From the NCBI RefSeq assembly GCF_022271435.1, contig NZ_JAFIQY010000033.1, forward strand, positions 1 to 64,000: 64,000 nucleotides of DNA, read 5' to 3'. Numbering within the stretch: position 1 is the first letter of the stretch; each line of letters opens with the position of its first letter. Source of the stretch: Streptomyces monomycini. GTDB taxonomy: Bacteria; Actinomycetota; Actinomycetes; Streptomycetales; Streptomycetaceae. Both the position numbers and the translations under genes were made by a program. The notes under the pieces were generated by a model. That model was not told the origin of the DNA. It saw only the letters and a program-made list of their open reading frames with translations, and searched no databases. This document shows, piece by piece, positions 33,205 through 41,968 of this stretch.

Positions 33205-34632
33205 ATGAGGACTGCGTACAGCGTGGATGTCGTACGGGCGGCCGAGCGGGACCTGATGGCGCGGCTGCCCGAAGGGGCCCTGATGCAGCGGGCCGCCGCC
33301 GGTCTCGCGGTGGCCTGCGCGGAGCTGCTGGGGCGGGTGTACGGATCGCGGGTCGTGCTGCTCGTGGGCAGCGGTGACAACGGCGGCGACGCCCTGTACG
33401 CGGGCGCCCGGCTGGCCCGGCGCGGCGCGGGCGTACGTGCCGTCCTGCTGTCCCCCGACCGGGCCCACGCGGGCGGCCTGGCGGCGCTGCGCGCGGCGGG
33501 CGGCCGGGTGTCCGGCGACGCCCTGGCCGATCTCGCGCGGGCCGACCTCGTCGTGGACGGGATCGTCGGTATCGGCGGTAAGGGCGGGCTGCGGCCGGAG
33601 GCGGCCCGGCTGGCCGACGCGGCGCGGCGGTCCCTGGTCGTCTCCGTCGACCTGCCGAGCGGAGTGGACGCGGACACCGGGGAGGTGGCGGGCGACGCCG
33701 TACGGGCCGACGCGACGGTGACGTTCGGCGCGTACAAGCCGGGGCTGCTGATCGACCCGGCGCGCGAGTACGCGGGCGCGCTGCGGCTGGTGGACATCGG
33801 CCTGGAGCTGCCCGGGGACGCGACGGCCGAGGCGCTTCAGTACGCGGACGTGGCGGAGCTGCTGCCGCGTCCCACGGTGGAGAGCGACAAGTACCGGCGT
33901 GGCGTGGTGGGTGTCGTCGCGGGCTCGGCGCGCTACCCGGGCGCGGCCGTCCTGGCGGTCTCCGGGGCGCTGCGGGGCGGCGCCGGGGCCGTACGGTACG
34001 TGGGCCCGGCGGCCGACGCCGTGCTCGCGCAGTTCCCGGAGACCCTGGTGCACGCCGGGCCGCCCTCGAAGGCGGGCCGCGTGCAGTCCTGGGTCATCGG
34101 GCCCGGCATCGGCGACGAGGGGGACGCCATGGCGGACGTCCTCGACTCGGACGTCCCCGTCCTGGTGGACGCCGACGGGCTGCGCTTCCTGGACCCGGCG
34201 CGGGTACGGGGCCGCGGCGCGCCGACCCTGCTCACCCCGCACGCCGGGGAGGCCGCTGCCCTGCTCGGCACCGGCCGGGCGGACGTGGAGGCGTCCCGCC
34301 TGCGCTCCGTACGGGAACTGGCCGAGCGGTACGGCGCCACGGCCCTCCTGAAGGGCTCCACGACCCTCGTCGCCGGCGCGGCGGGCGGCCCGGTGCGCGC
34401 CAACCCCACCGGCACGGGCTGGCTCGCCACCGCGGGCAGCGGCGACGTGCTGTCCGGACTGACCGGGTCCCTGCTGGCCACCGGCCTGCCCGCGCACGAC
34501 GCGGCCGCCGTCGGCGCGTACCTGCACGGTCTGGCCGCCCGGCTGGCGGCCACCCCGGACGGCGCGCCGATCCTGGCGACGGACGTGGCCGGGGCGCTGG
34601 GCGCGGCGTGGCGGGACGTCGGCCGCCACTGA
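33205..34632 (+). CDS. bifunctional NAD(P)HX epimerase/dehydratase
   Basis: 475 aa YjeF-type fusion that repairs hydrated NAD(P)H. The N-terminal epimerase domain (1 to about 210) has GSGDNGGDALYAGARL and VDLPSGVDADTG. The C-terminal ADP/ATP-dependent dehydratase domain has LLTPHAGEAAALLG, KGSTTLV and TAGSGDVLSGLTGSLLA with the catalytic Asp. GAGACT ends six bases before ATG 33205, another leaderless-type start. Confidence 0.95.
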   Translation: MRTAYSVDVVRAAERDLMARLPEGALMQRAAAGLAVACAELLGRVYGSRVVLLVGSGDNGGDALYAGARLARRGAGVRAVLLSPDRAHAGGLAALRAAGGRVSGDALADLARADLVVDGIVGIGGKGGLRPEAARLADAARRSLVVSVDLPSGVDADTGEVAGDAVRADATVTFGAYKPGLLIDPAREYAGALRLVDIGLELPGDATAEALQYADVAELLPRPTVESDKYRRGVVGVVAGSARYPGAAVLAVSGALRGGAGAVRYVGPAADAVLAQFPETLVHAGPPSKAGRVQSWVIGPGIGDEGDAMADVLDSDVPVLVDADGLRFLDPARVRGRGAPTLLTPHAGEAAALLGTGRADVEASRLRSVRELAERYGATALLKGSTTLVAGAAGGPVRANPTGTGWLATAGSGDVLSGLTGSLLATGLPAHDAAAVGAYLHGLAARLAATPDGAPILATDVAGALGAAWRDVGRH

Positions 34633-34729
34633 GGGCGCCGGGGCGCGAGCCTGTACCGCGGGCGCCCGTGCGCACTCCCGCGCACCCGTCTCTCCCGGCC
34701 CCAACACCCCGTTCTGCGACACTGGGTGG

Positions 34730-35890
34730 ATGAACCATGCAGCCATGCGGGCCCGTGCGGCCGTGGACCTCGACGCGGTGCGCTCCAACGTGCGGGCGCT
34801 GCGGGCCCGGGCGCCCCGGGCCGAGCTGATGGCCGTGGTGAAGTCGGACGCGTACGGCCACGGCGCGCTCCGGTGCGCCCGCGCGGCCCGGGAGGCCGGG
34901 GCGACGTGGCTGGGCACCGCGCTCCCCGAGGAGGCGTTCGCGCTGCGCGCCGCGGGCGACACCGGCCGGCTGATGTGCTGGCTGTGGACGCCCGGCGGGC
35001 CCTGGCGGCAGGCCGTCGAGCAGGACATCGACGTGTCGGTCAGCGGCATGTGGGCGCTGGCCGAGGTGACCGCGGCGGCGCGCGCGTGCGGCCGTACCGC
35101 CCGCGTCCAGCTGAAGGTCGACACGGGGCTGGGGCGCAGCGGCTGCCAGCCCGTCGACTGGCCCGAACTGGTCGCCGCCGCCCGTGCCGCCGAGGCCGAG
35201 GGCGCGATACGGGTCACCGGCGTCTGGTCGCACTTCGCCTGCGCCGACGAGCCCGGTCACCCCTCCATCGACGCGCAGCTCGCGGTCTTCGCCGACGCGG
35301 ACGCGGTGGCCCGCCGGGCGGGCCTGGACCCGGAGGTGCGCCACCACGCCAACACCCCGGCGCTGCTCAGCCTCCCGCACGCGCACTTCGACCTGGTACG
35401 TGCCGGTATCGGCATCTACGGTGTCTCGCCCAGCCCCGAGATGGGCGCGCCGGAGGACTTCGGGCTGCGGCCCGCGATGACGCTGGAGGCGTCCCTGGCG
35501 TCGGTCAAGCACGTACCCGGCGGCCACGGCGTCTCGTACGGGCACCGCTACACGACGGCCGGGGAGACCACCCTCGCCCTGGTCCCGCTCGGCTACGCCG
35601 ACGGCATCCCCCGCCATGCGTCGAACAGCGGACCGGTGCTGGTCGCGGGCAAATGGCGGACGGTCGCCGGCACCGTCGCGATGGACCAGTTCGTGGTGGA
35701 CCTCGGCGGGGACCCGGCCCAGGTGGGCGACGTGGCCGTGCTGTTCGGCCCGGGGGACCGGGGGGAGCCGGGCGTCGAGGACTGGGCGCGTGCGACGGGC
35801 ACGATCGGGTACGAGATCGTTACGCGGATCGGTACCCGGGTGCCACGCGTCTATGTCGACGAACGCGCGGACACGGGGAGCGGGACATGA
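34730..35890 (+). CDS. alr: alanine racemase
   Basis: 386 aa. PLP enzyme making D-Ala for peptidoglycan. PLP lysine K38 is in AVVKSDAYGHG and the second catalytic residue Y270 is in VSYGHRYT. GDVAVLFGP and YEIVTRIGTRVPRVY lie near the C-terminus. GACACT ends six bases before ATG 34730. ATGA overlap with the hydrolase gene. Confidence 0.96.
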   Translation: MNHAAMRARAAVDLDAVRSNVRALRARAPRAELMAVVKSDAYGHGALRCARAAREAGATWLGTALPEEAFALRAAGDTGRLMCWLWTPGGPWRQAVEQDIDVSVSGMWALAEVTAAARACGRTARVQLKVDTGLGRSGCQPVDWPELVAAARAAEAEGAIRVTGVWSHFACADEPGHPSIDAQLAVFADADAVARRAGLDPEVRHHANTPALLSLPHAHFDLVRAGIGIYGVSPSPEMGAPEDFGLRPAMTLEASLASVKHVPGGHGVSYGHRYTTAGETTLALVPLGYADGIPRHASNSGPVLVAGKWRTVAGTVAMDQFVVDLGGDPAQVGDVAVLFGPGDRGEPGVEDWARATGTIGYEIVTRIGTRVPRVYVDERADTGSGT

Positions 35891-37158
35891 GCGACAGGAC
35901 GGGGGCGGCCGCCGACGCCGCGATCGACGCGGCGGCCGAAGCGGCCACGACGGCCGGCAACTGGACCCGGGCGGGACGGCGCGCGAGCCTCGCGGGCGTC
36001 GCGCTCGGCGTGGTCGCCGCGGGCGCCGCGGCGGGCGTCGCCGTCGAGCGGCTGACGGTCGGCCGGGGCGTACGGCGCAAGGCGCGGCTCGCGCTGGACG
36101 CGGCGGGCCCGTACGGCACGCTGCGCGGCACACCGGGCACGGCGGTCGCCGAGGACGGCACGGAGCTGCACTACGAGATCGACGAGCCGGACGACGGCAA
36201 GGACGGCAAGGGCAGCCGGAGCGGCAAGGGCGGCGGTGCCGGCGGCGCGCGCCGCAAGCGGCTGCTGGGGCTGCTGGGGCGCCGCTCCGGAGCGCCCACG
36301 GTCGTCTTCAGCCACGGCTACTGCCTGAACCAGGACTCCTGGCACTTCCAGCGCGCGGCCCTGCGCGGCGCGGTGCGCAGCGTCCACTGGGACCAGCGCA
36401 GCCACGGCCGCTCGGAGCGCGGCCGGGCCCAGCGCGACGGCACCGAACCGGTCACCATCGAGCTGCTGGGCCGGGACCTGAAGGCGGTGCTGGACGCCGC
36501 CGTGCCCGAGGGGCCGATCGTGCTGGTCGGGCACTCCATGGGCGGTATGACGGTGATGGCGCTGGCCGACCAGTACCCGGAGTACGTCGCGGAGCGGGTG
36601 GTCGGCGTGGCCCTGATCGGCACCTCGGCGGGCCGGCTCAGCGAGGTCGCCTTCGGCCTGCCGTCGCTGGGCGTCAAGGCGTTCCACCGTTTCGCGCCGG
36701 GCGTGCTCAAGGCGCTCGGCGCGCAGAGCGAGCTGGTCGAGAAGGGCCGCCGGGCGACCGCCGACCTCTTCGCCGGGCTGGTCAAGCGCTACTCCTTCGG
36801 TACGCCGAAAGAGGTGGACCCGGGGGTGGCGCGGTTCGCCGAGCGGATGATCGAGGCGACCCCGATCGACGTCGTCGCCGAGTTCTTCCCGGCCTTCGCC
36901 GTGCACGACAAGACCGAGGCGCTGGTCGCGTTCGACCCCGTACCGGCGCTGGTGCTGGCCGGCGACCGGGACCTGATCACGCCGTCCGACCACAGCGACG
37001 CCATCGCCGGGCTGCTGCCGGGCGCTGAGTCGGTGTGCGAGGCGGGGGCGGGCCATCTGGTGATGCTGGAGCGCCCCGAGGTGGTCAGCGGCCATCTGGA
37101 GACGCTGATCGAGCGGGCGGCGGCGACGGCGGCGGCTGCCCGGTCGGCGCGGGCGTAG
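35887..37158 (+). CDS. alpha/beta hydrolase with N-terminal membrane anchor
   Basis: 423 aa. An Ala-rich N-terminus with a hydrophobic segment (about 33-52, SLAGVALGVVAAGAAAGVAV) is followed by a Lys/Gly/Ser-rich linker of about 25 aa (95-120). The alpha/beta-hydrolase domain has SHGYCLNQDSW, nucleophile S217 in GHSMGG, and a candidate Asp/His in LAGDRDLITP and GAGHLVML. Substrate unknown. It is coupled to alr by ATGA and followed by tsaE, a conserved place in streptomycetes as far as I recall. Confidence 0.85.
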   Translation: MSDRTGAAADAAIDAAAEAATTAGNWTRAGRRASLAGVALGVVAAGAAAGVAVERLTVGRGVRRKARLALDAAGPYGTLRGTPGTAVAEDGTELHYEIDEPDDGKDGKGSRSGKGGGAGGARRKRLLGLLGRRSGAPTVVFSHGYCLNQDSWHFQRAALRGAVRSVHWDQRSHGRSERGRAQRDGTEPVTIELLGRDLKAVLDAAVPEGPIVLVGHSMGGMTVMALADQYPEYVAERVVGVALIGTSAGRLSEVAFGLPSLGVKAFHRFAPGVLKALGAQSELVEKGRRATADLFAGLVKRYSFGTPKEVDPGVARFAERMIEATPIDVVAEFFPAFAVHDKTEALVAFDPVPALVLAGDRDLITPSDHSDAIAGLLPGAESVCEAGAGHLVMLERPEVVSGHLETLIERAAATAAAARSARA

Positions 37159-37250
37159 CGGCGCGGCCGTCGGGTCCGGACGGGCCCGGCGGCGTCCGTC
37201 CGCCGCGGACGGGTTCGAAATGCCGGTTGTGCGCGCCGTACCATCGGCGC

Positions 37251-37787
37251 ATGAGCGCCACCGAGACGATCGAGCACGTAACCGTCAACTCGCCCCAGCG
37301 GATGCAGGAGTTGGGCCGCGCCCTGGCCGGGCTGCTGCGCCCGGGGGACCTGGTGCTGCTGACCGGGGAGCTGGGCGCGGGCAAGACGACGCTGACCCGC
37401 GGGCTGGGCGAGGGCCTCGGCGTGCGCGGCGCGGTCACCTCGCCGACCTTCGTGATCGCCCGGGTGCACCCGCCGCTGGCCGGCGGACCGGCCCTGGTGC
37501 ACGTGGACGCGTACCGGCTCGGCGGCGGCCTGGACGAGATGGAGGACCTGGACCTCGACGTGTCGCTGCCCGAGTCGGTGGTGGTCGTGGAGTGGGGCGA
37601 CGGCAAGGTCGAGGAGCTGTCCGAGGACCGGCTGCACGTGGTCATCGAGCGCGCCGTCGGCGCGGACGCGCCCGCCGCGTCCGCCGACGGGGAGGCGCCG
37701 GACGAGGACGACGTGCGCGAGGTCACGGTGCGCGGTGTCGGGGCGCGCTGGGCGGACGTGGACCTGACGGTGCTGGCCGGGGTGTAG
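37251..37787 (+). CDS. tsaE: tRNA t6A biosynthesis ATPase TsaE
   Basis: 178 aa. ATPase that recycles the TsaB-TsaD complex in N6-threonylcarbamoyladenosine synthesis on tRNA. Walker A GELGAGKTT (39-47), TSPTFVIAR and the WGD motif (VVVVEWGDG) are present. A linker of about 25 aa (ADAPAASADGEAPDEDD) near residue 145 is extra compared with short homologues. TACCAT ends six bases before ATG 37251. Confidence 0.94.
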   Translation: MSATETIEHVTVNSPQRMQELGRALAGLLRPGDLVLLTGELGAGKTTLTRGLGEGLGVRGAVTSPTFVIARVHPPLAGGPALVHVDAYRLGGGLDEMEDLDLDVSLPESVVVVEWGDGKVEELSEDRLHVVIERAVGADAPAASADGEAPDEDDVREVTVRGVGARWADVDLTVLAGV

Positions 37788-37877
37788 GCGGCGCCCGTAC
37801 CGTAGTTTCCGACAAGCCGTCGGGAAGATGTTGCGCGCGCGGCGCCGAACGTGGTCACATGGGTGAAGAGAGAGCCG

Positions 37878-37893
37878 GTTAGGTCTGCCTAAC
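37878..37893. promoter_or_regulatory. iron-box-like palindrome
   Basis: GTTAGG (37878-37883) and CCTAAC (37888-37893) are perfect inverted repeats with a 4-bp spacer. Part of it, TTAGGTCTGCCTAA, matches 10 of 14 positions of one half of the DmdR/IdeR iron box (TTAGGTTAGGCTAACCTAA). It lies 36 bp upstream of the small gene at 37929. Confidence 0.45.
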
Positions 37894-37928
37894 TACGCCC
37901 GCTTGCCCAGGAGCCACGGGAGGCATCC

Positions 37929-38153
37929 ATGTCGGCCCACCAGCCCGTCACCGCAGCGGTCCGCAACGGCGCGGCCGAACCGACGCCGACCATGAACCAG
38001 CTGCTGGCGGCGTGCGCCGCGGCCAGCGCGGTGTCCACGCCCCCGCGGCCGCCGTCCCGGGCCGAGGGAGCGGAAGACGCCGAGGGCACCGAGAGCGCCG
38101 AGGGCACCGAGAACTCCGAGGACATCGAGGGCGACGCGCGCGACGCGGCATAG
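37929..38153 (+). CDS. small acidic protein of unknown function
   Basis: 74 aa from ATG 37929 with a strong GGGAGG ribosome binding site. The N-terminal half (MSAHQPVTAAVRNG...TMNQLLAACAAASAVSTP) is amphipathic. The C-terminal half is Glu/Asp/Ala-rich with short repeats (AEGTES, AEGTEN). It has no signal peptide or known domain. Strong start signals and position downstream of a palindrome support it as a gene; function unknown. Confidence 0.6.
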   Translation: MSAHQPVTAAVRNGAAEPTPTMNQLLAACAAASAVSTPPRPPSRAEGAEDAEGTESAEGTENSEDIEGDARDAA

Positions 38154-38196
38154 CGGGGGCGCGCGCCCCGCGCGTCGGCTTACGCCCCGCCCCGGC

Positions 38197-38763
38197 TCAC
38201 TTCACGACGACGATCTTCGTCTTGTTCAGCGCGAAGTCCCACATCGCCGTGCCGTCCGCACGCGCCTCGCGGATGCCGCCGGTCTTCTTCGTCGCGTTCG
38301 GGTCCGGCATGGAGCCGTCGACCGCCGCGCTGAAGCCGACCACCACACCGTCGGCCATGGCGAAACGCACCACGTGCTCGACCGGCACCCCGTCGGAGCC
38401 GGTGAGCTTCAGGGTCCGGCCGCTGACCTTGTACGTGCCCGGGGCCGGGCTGACGGAGCTCGGCGTGACCTCGTACGTCCGCTTCACCTTGCCGTCCGCC
38501 GTGACCAGCCACACCCGCCGCGCGCCCAGCGCGTAGACGACCCGCTCGCCCTCGCCCGAGTCGGCCGGCACCGGCACCTCGGTCTTCTGCTGGTCCGCGC
38601 CGCCCTTGCCCTTGCCGGGAGCCGGGCTCGCGGTCGACGACGGCTGCTTGCCCGGAGTGATGTGGTCGGGGGCCGAGGCGGACGCCTGGTAGGCCAGGAA
38701 ACCGACGGCGGCGAGCGCAACCGTGGTCAGAGCGGTGACGATCGAGCTGCTCTTTGCGGACAC
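38197..38763 (-). CDS. membrane-anchored extracytoplasmic protein, unknown
   Basis: 188 aa from GTG 38763 with AAAGGTGG upstream. One N-terminal membrane segment or signal (about 7-25, IVTALTTVALAAVGFLAYQ) and a Pro/Ser/Lys linker are followed by a beta-rich domain (VVYALGARRVWLVTADGKVKRTYEV; PGTYKVSGRTLKL; GFSAAVDGSMPDP). The beta domain is somewhat like L,D-transpeptidase folds, but I see no catalytic Cys motif. Divergent from tsaB. Confidence 0.8.
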   Translation of the reverse strand: MSAKSSSIVTALTTVALAAVGFLAYQASASAPDHITPGKQPSSTASPAPGKGKGGADQQKTEVPVPADSGEGERVVYALGARRVWLVTADGKVKRTYEVTPSSVSPAPGTYKVSGRTLKLTGSDGVPVEHVVRFAMADGVVVGFSAAVDGSMPDPNATKKTGGIREARADGTAMWDFALNKTKIVVVK

Positions 38764-38849
38764 CGCCGTGCCACCTTTCGTACGCGCGTGACTACGGGTG
38801 ACGGTAGCACCCGGCAAGGCACCCGCGGCCGCGCCGTAGTCTTGGAGGC

Positions 38850-39509
38850 GTGCTGCTGCTTGCTCTGGACACCGCAACCCCCGCCGTCACCGTCGCCGTC
38901 CACGACGGCTCCCGCGTCCTCGCCGAGGAGCGCCAGGTGGACGCCCGCCGGCACGGCGAACTGCTGCTGCCCGCCGTCGACCGGGTCCTCGCCGAGGCCG
39001 GCGTGAAACTCGGCGCGGTGACCGACATCGTCGTCGGCGTCGGCCCCGGCCCGTACACGGGCCTGCGGGTCGGTCTCGTCACGGCCGCGACGTTCGGGGC
39101 CGCGCTCGACGTGCCGGTGCACGGCCTGTGCACGCTGGACGGCATCGCGTACGCCGCCGGGCTCGACGAGCCGTTCCTGGTGGCGACCGACGCCCGCCGC
39201 AAGGAGGTCTACTGGGCGCGCTACGCCGACGCCCGCACGCGGCTCACCGAGCCCGCCGTGGACCGCCCCGCGGACATCGCCGACGAGGCCGGCGCGCTGC
39301 CGTCGGTGGGCGCGGGCGCGCTGCTGTACGCCGGCACGTTCACCGGCGTACGGGACGGCGGCCCGGAGCACCAGTCCGCGGGCGCGCTCGCCGGGCTGGC
39401 CGCCGAGAAGCTCGCGCGCGGCGCGGAACTGCTGCCGCCGCAGCCGCTGTACCTGCGCCGCCCGGACGCGCAGGTGCCCGCCAACTACAAGGTGGTCACC
39501 CCCAAGTGA
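38850..39509 (+). CDS. tsaB: t6A biosynthesis protein TsaB
   Basis: 219 aa. Inactive ASKHA-fold partner that scaffolds TsaD in t6A synthesis. LLALDTATPAVTVAV and GVGPGPYTGLRVGL are the family signatures, and ATDARRKEVYWA follows. GTG 38850 has TTGGAGGC upstream, and TAGTCT lies 7 bases before the start. GTGA overlap with rimI. Confidence 0.95.
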   Translation: MLLLALDTATPAVTVAVHDGSRVLAEERQVDARRHGELLLPAVDRVLAEAGVKLGAVTDIVVGVGPGPYTGLRVGLVTAATFGAALDVPVHGLCTLDGIAYAAGLDEPFLVATDARRKEVYWARYADARTRLTEPAVDRPADIADEAGALPSVGAGALLYAGTFTGVRDGGPEHQSAGALAGLAAEKLARGAELLPPQPLYLRRPDAQVPANYKVVTPK

Positions 39510-40096
39510 CCGCGCGGACGGCGGCCGGAGACGGCGCGCGCGACGGCGCCGTACTCCGCGAGATGCGCTGGTGGGACATCGCGCCGGTGCTGGACCTGGA
39601 GCGCGAGCTGTTCCCCGAGGACGCCTGGTCGGCGGGCATGTTCTGGTCCGAGCTGGCGCACGCGCGCGGCCCGGCCGCCAACCGCCGCTACCTCGTCGCC
39701 GAACGGGACGGCCGCCTGGTCGGCTACGGCGGCCTGGCCGCCGTCGACGGCACCGGCGACATCCAGACCATCGCCACCGCCCGCGACCAGTGGGGCTCCG
39801 GCCTCGGCGCCCGGCTGCTGACCGAGCTGCTGTCCGCCGCCACCGCCTTCGAATGCGCCGAGGTGCTGCTCGAAGTGCGCGTCGACAACACCCGGGCACA
39901 GCGCCTGTACGAGCGGTTCGGCTTCGAGCCGATCGGCTTCCGGCGCGGCTACTACCAGCCCGGCAACGTGGACGCCCTCGTCATGCGCCGTACCACCGAG
40001 TCCCCCTCCGAATCCCCGGCCGATTCCGCCCCCGGGCCGGCCGACGACGCCCCCTCCTCCCCACCCCCCGCGCAAGGAAACCGGACCCATGGCTGA
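39506..40096 (+). CDS. rimI: ribosomal-protein-alanine N-acetyltransferase
   Basis: 196 aa GNAT enzyme. The acetyl-CoA loop is around DQWGSGLGARLL, and EVRVDNTRAQRLYERFGFEPIGFRRGYY is the usual C-terminal GNAT pattern of RimI. A Ser/Pro-rich tail of about 30 aa is added. GTG 39506 overlaps the tsaB stop. It lies between tsaB and tsaD as in many bacteria and overlaps tsaD by 8 bp. Confidence 0.93.
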   Translation: MTARTAAGDGARDGAVLREMRWWDIAPVLDLERELFPEDAWSAGMFWSELAHARGPAANRRYLVAERDGRLVGYGGLAAVDGTGDIQTIATARDQWGSGLGARLLTELLSAATAFECAEVLLEVRVDNTRAQRLYERFGFEPIGFRRGYYQPGNVDALVMRRTTESPSESPADSAPGPADDAPSSPPPAQGNRTHG

Positions 40097-41222
40097 CGAA
40101 CCGCTCGTCCTCGGCATCGAGACCTCCTGCGACGAAACCGGCGTCGGCATCGTGCGCGGCCACACGCTCCTCGCGGACGCCGTCGCCTCCAGCGTCGACG
40201 AGCACGCGCGCTTCGGCGGCGTCGTCCCGGAGGTGGCCTCGCGCGCGCATCTGGAGGCGATGGTCCCCACCATCCAGCGTGCCCTGAAGGAGGCCGGGGT
40301 GGCGGCGTCCGACCTCGACGGCATCGCGGTCACCGCCGGCCCCGGCCTGGCGGGCGCCCTGCTCGTCGGTGTCTCGGCGGCCAAGGCGTACGCCTACGCC
40401 CTCGGCAAGCCGCTCTACGGCGTCAACCACCTCGCCTCGCACATCTGCGTCGACCAGTTGGAACACGGCGCCCTGCCCGAACCGACGATGGCCCTGCTGG
40501 TCTCCGGCGGCCACTCCTCGCTCCTGCTGGCCCCCGACATCACCTCCGACGTACGCCCCCTCGGCTCGACCATCGACGACGCGGCGGGCGAGGCGTTCGA
40601 CAAGGTCGCCCGCGTCCTGCACCTGGGCTTCCCGGGCGGTCCGGTCATCGACCGCTACGCGCGCGAGGGCGACCCGGAGGCGATCCGCTTCCCGCGCGGC
40701 CTGACCGGCTCCCGCGACCCCGTCTACGACTTCTCCTTCTCCGGCCTCAAGACGGCCGTCGCCCGCTGGATCGAGGCGAAGCGCGCCGCGGGCGAGGAGG
40801 TCCCGGTCGCGGACGTCGCGGCGTCCTTCCAGGAAGCGGTCGTCGACGTCCTGACCCGCAAGGCCGTACGCGCCTGCAAGGACAACGGCGTCGACCACCT
40901 GATGATCGGCGGCGGCGTCGCCGCCAACTCCCGCCTCCGCGCGCTGGCCCAGCACCGCTGCGAGAAGGCGGGCATCACCCTGCGCGTCCCCCGCCCCAAA
41001 CTCTGCACCGACAACGGCGCCATGGTCGCCGCCCTCGGCGCCGAAATGGTCGCCCGCAACCGCCCCGCCTCCGCCTGGGACCTCCCGGCCGACTCCTCCC
41101 TGCCGGTGACGGAGCCCCACGTACCGGCCCCGGACCACGATCACGGGGCCCACGGCCACGGGGGCCACGGTCATGACCACGACCACTTCCACGAGCTGAG
41201 CAAGGACAACTTGTACTCGTAG
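40089..41222 (+). CDS. tsaD: tRNA t6A transferase TsaD
   Basis: 377 aa. Transfers the threonylcarbamoyl group to A37 of ANN-decoding tRNAs. Metal ligands H114 and H118 lie in NHLASHICVD. The opening ETSCDETGVGIV and ASFQEAVVDVL and DNGAMVAALGA are conserved. After residue 345 is an unusual His/Asp/Gly-rich tail (HDHGAHGHGGHGHDHDHFH) that could bind Ni or Zn. With TsaB and TsaE the set is complete here except TsaC. Confidence 0.97.
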   Translation: MADEPLVLGIETSCDETGVGIVRGHTLLADAVASSVDEHARFGGVVPEVASRAHLEAMVPTIQRALKEAGVAASDLDGIAVTAGPGLAGALLVGVSAAKAYAYALGKPLYGVNHLASHICVDQLEHGALPEPTMALLVSGGHSSLLLAPDITSDVRPLGSTIDDAAGEAFDKVARVLHLGFPGGPVIDRYAREGDPEAIRFPRGLTGSRDPVYDFSFSGLKTAVARWIEAKRAAGEEVPVADVAASFQEAVVDVLTRKAVRACKDNGVDHLMIGGGVAANSRLRALAQHRCEKAGITLRVPRPKLCTDNGAMVAALGAEMVARNRPASAWDLPADSSLPVTEPHVPAPDHDHGAHGHGGHGHDHDHFHELSKDNLYS

Positions 41223-41342
41223 GGGGAGAGCCGCCGCGACACGCCTCACGGCACCTGCCGCGCCACTCGTTCGCATGAAGCGTCCCGGTTCCCGCTGGCT
41301 ACTCTGGGCCCACGGCCCAGCATCCCGCCCAGGGGAGAACCG

Positions 41343-41699
41343 ATGACCGCCAGCGCTTCCGAGAGCCCCCTCATCCCACAGCCACAAGCCTCGATCACGC
41401 TGTTGCGTGAGGCCGTGGCGCAGATCGCGCCTGCGGCCCTGCCGGCCTTCACCCGCGAACTGTCGCACGCCGCCGACCAGGCGCGACAGGGCTCCGACCT
41501 GTTGCCATTGCGCCGCTTCACGATGCAGTGGGCCGTTTACGTGCACATCCAGCGTCACCCCGGGGTCGCCGCCAGGTTCCGGGAACTGGAAGACCTGGCC
41601 GTGGCCACCGACGACGTGGAAGAGGCCCGGAGCGCGGTGGCCGAACTGGGCCGCATCCTGGACGCCGCCCACGCCGCCGTAGCGCAGGAAACGTCTTGA
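41343..41699 (+). CDS. DUF6247-like protein
   Basis: 118 aa, helical. The start (SPLIPQPQASITLLREAVAQIAPAALPAF) and middle (LPLRRFTMQWAVYVHIQRHPGVAARF) match what I know as DUF6247, a small Streptomyces family usually encoded next to a RelE-like or other short partner. ATG 41343 has GGGGAGAACC upstream, and TACTCT at 41300-41305 could be the -10. The stop overlaps the next start (TTGA). Confidence 0.75.
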   Translation: MTASASESPLIPQPQASITLLREAVAQIAPAALPAFTRELSHAADQARQGSDLLPLRRFTMQWAVYVHIQRHPGVAARFRELEDLAVATDDVEEARSAVAELGRILDAAHAAVAQETS

Positions 41700-41968
41700 A
41701 GGAGCCGTGGAAGGGGGAGTACGACCCCGACACCCGGCATGTGACGGGCGGCCTTCCGGCCGAGGTGGTGGCTGAGGTCGAGCATCTGGTCGGCCAGCTC
41801 GTCGAACTGGCCGAAGTGGGTGTAGACATCACCGACATGGGCTACGGTCCTCGCCCAGGTGGATTGCGCCGGATGGATGCGGCAGGCGGCTATTTCTTCT
41901 TCCTGCCGCTTCCCCGAAGCAAGCTGGTGGCCGTCACACGCGTCATTCCGCCGTTCGCGAGCCTCTGA
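41696..41968 (+). CDS. RelE-like small protein
   Basis: 90 aa from TTG 41696, which overlaps the previous stop and has AGGAA upstream. The fold pattern is helix (PAEVVAEVEHLVGQLVELAEVGVD), then strands GGLRRMDAAGGYFFFLPLP and KLVAVTRVIPPF. This is the order of RelE/ParE toxins, whose last strands carry the active site. Typical RelE catalytic Arg/His/Tyr residues are not evident, so the activity is open. It and the DUF6247 gene form a two-gene unit. Confidence 0.65.
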   Translation: MKEPWKGEYDPDTRHVTGGLPAEVVAEVEHLVGQLVELAEVGVDITDMGYGPRPGGLRRMDAAGGYFFFLPLPRSKLVAVTRVIPPFASL

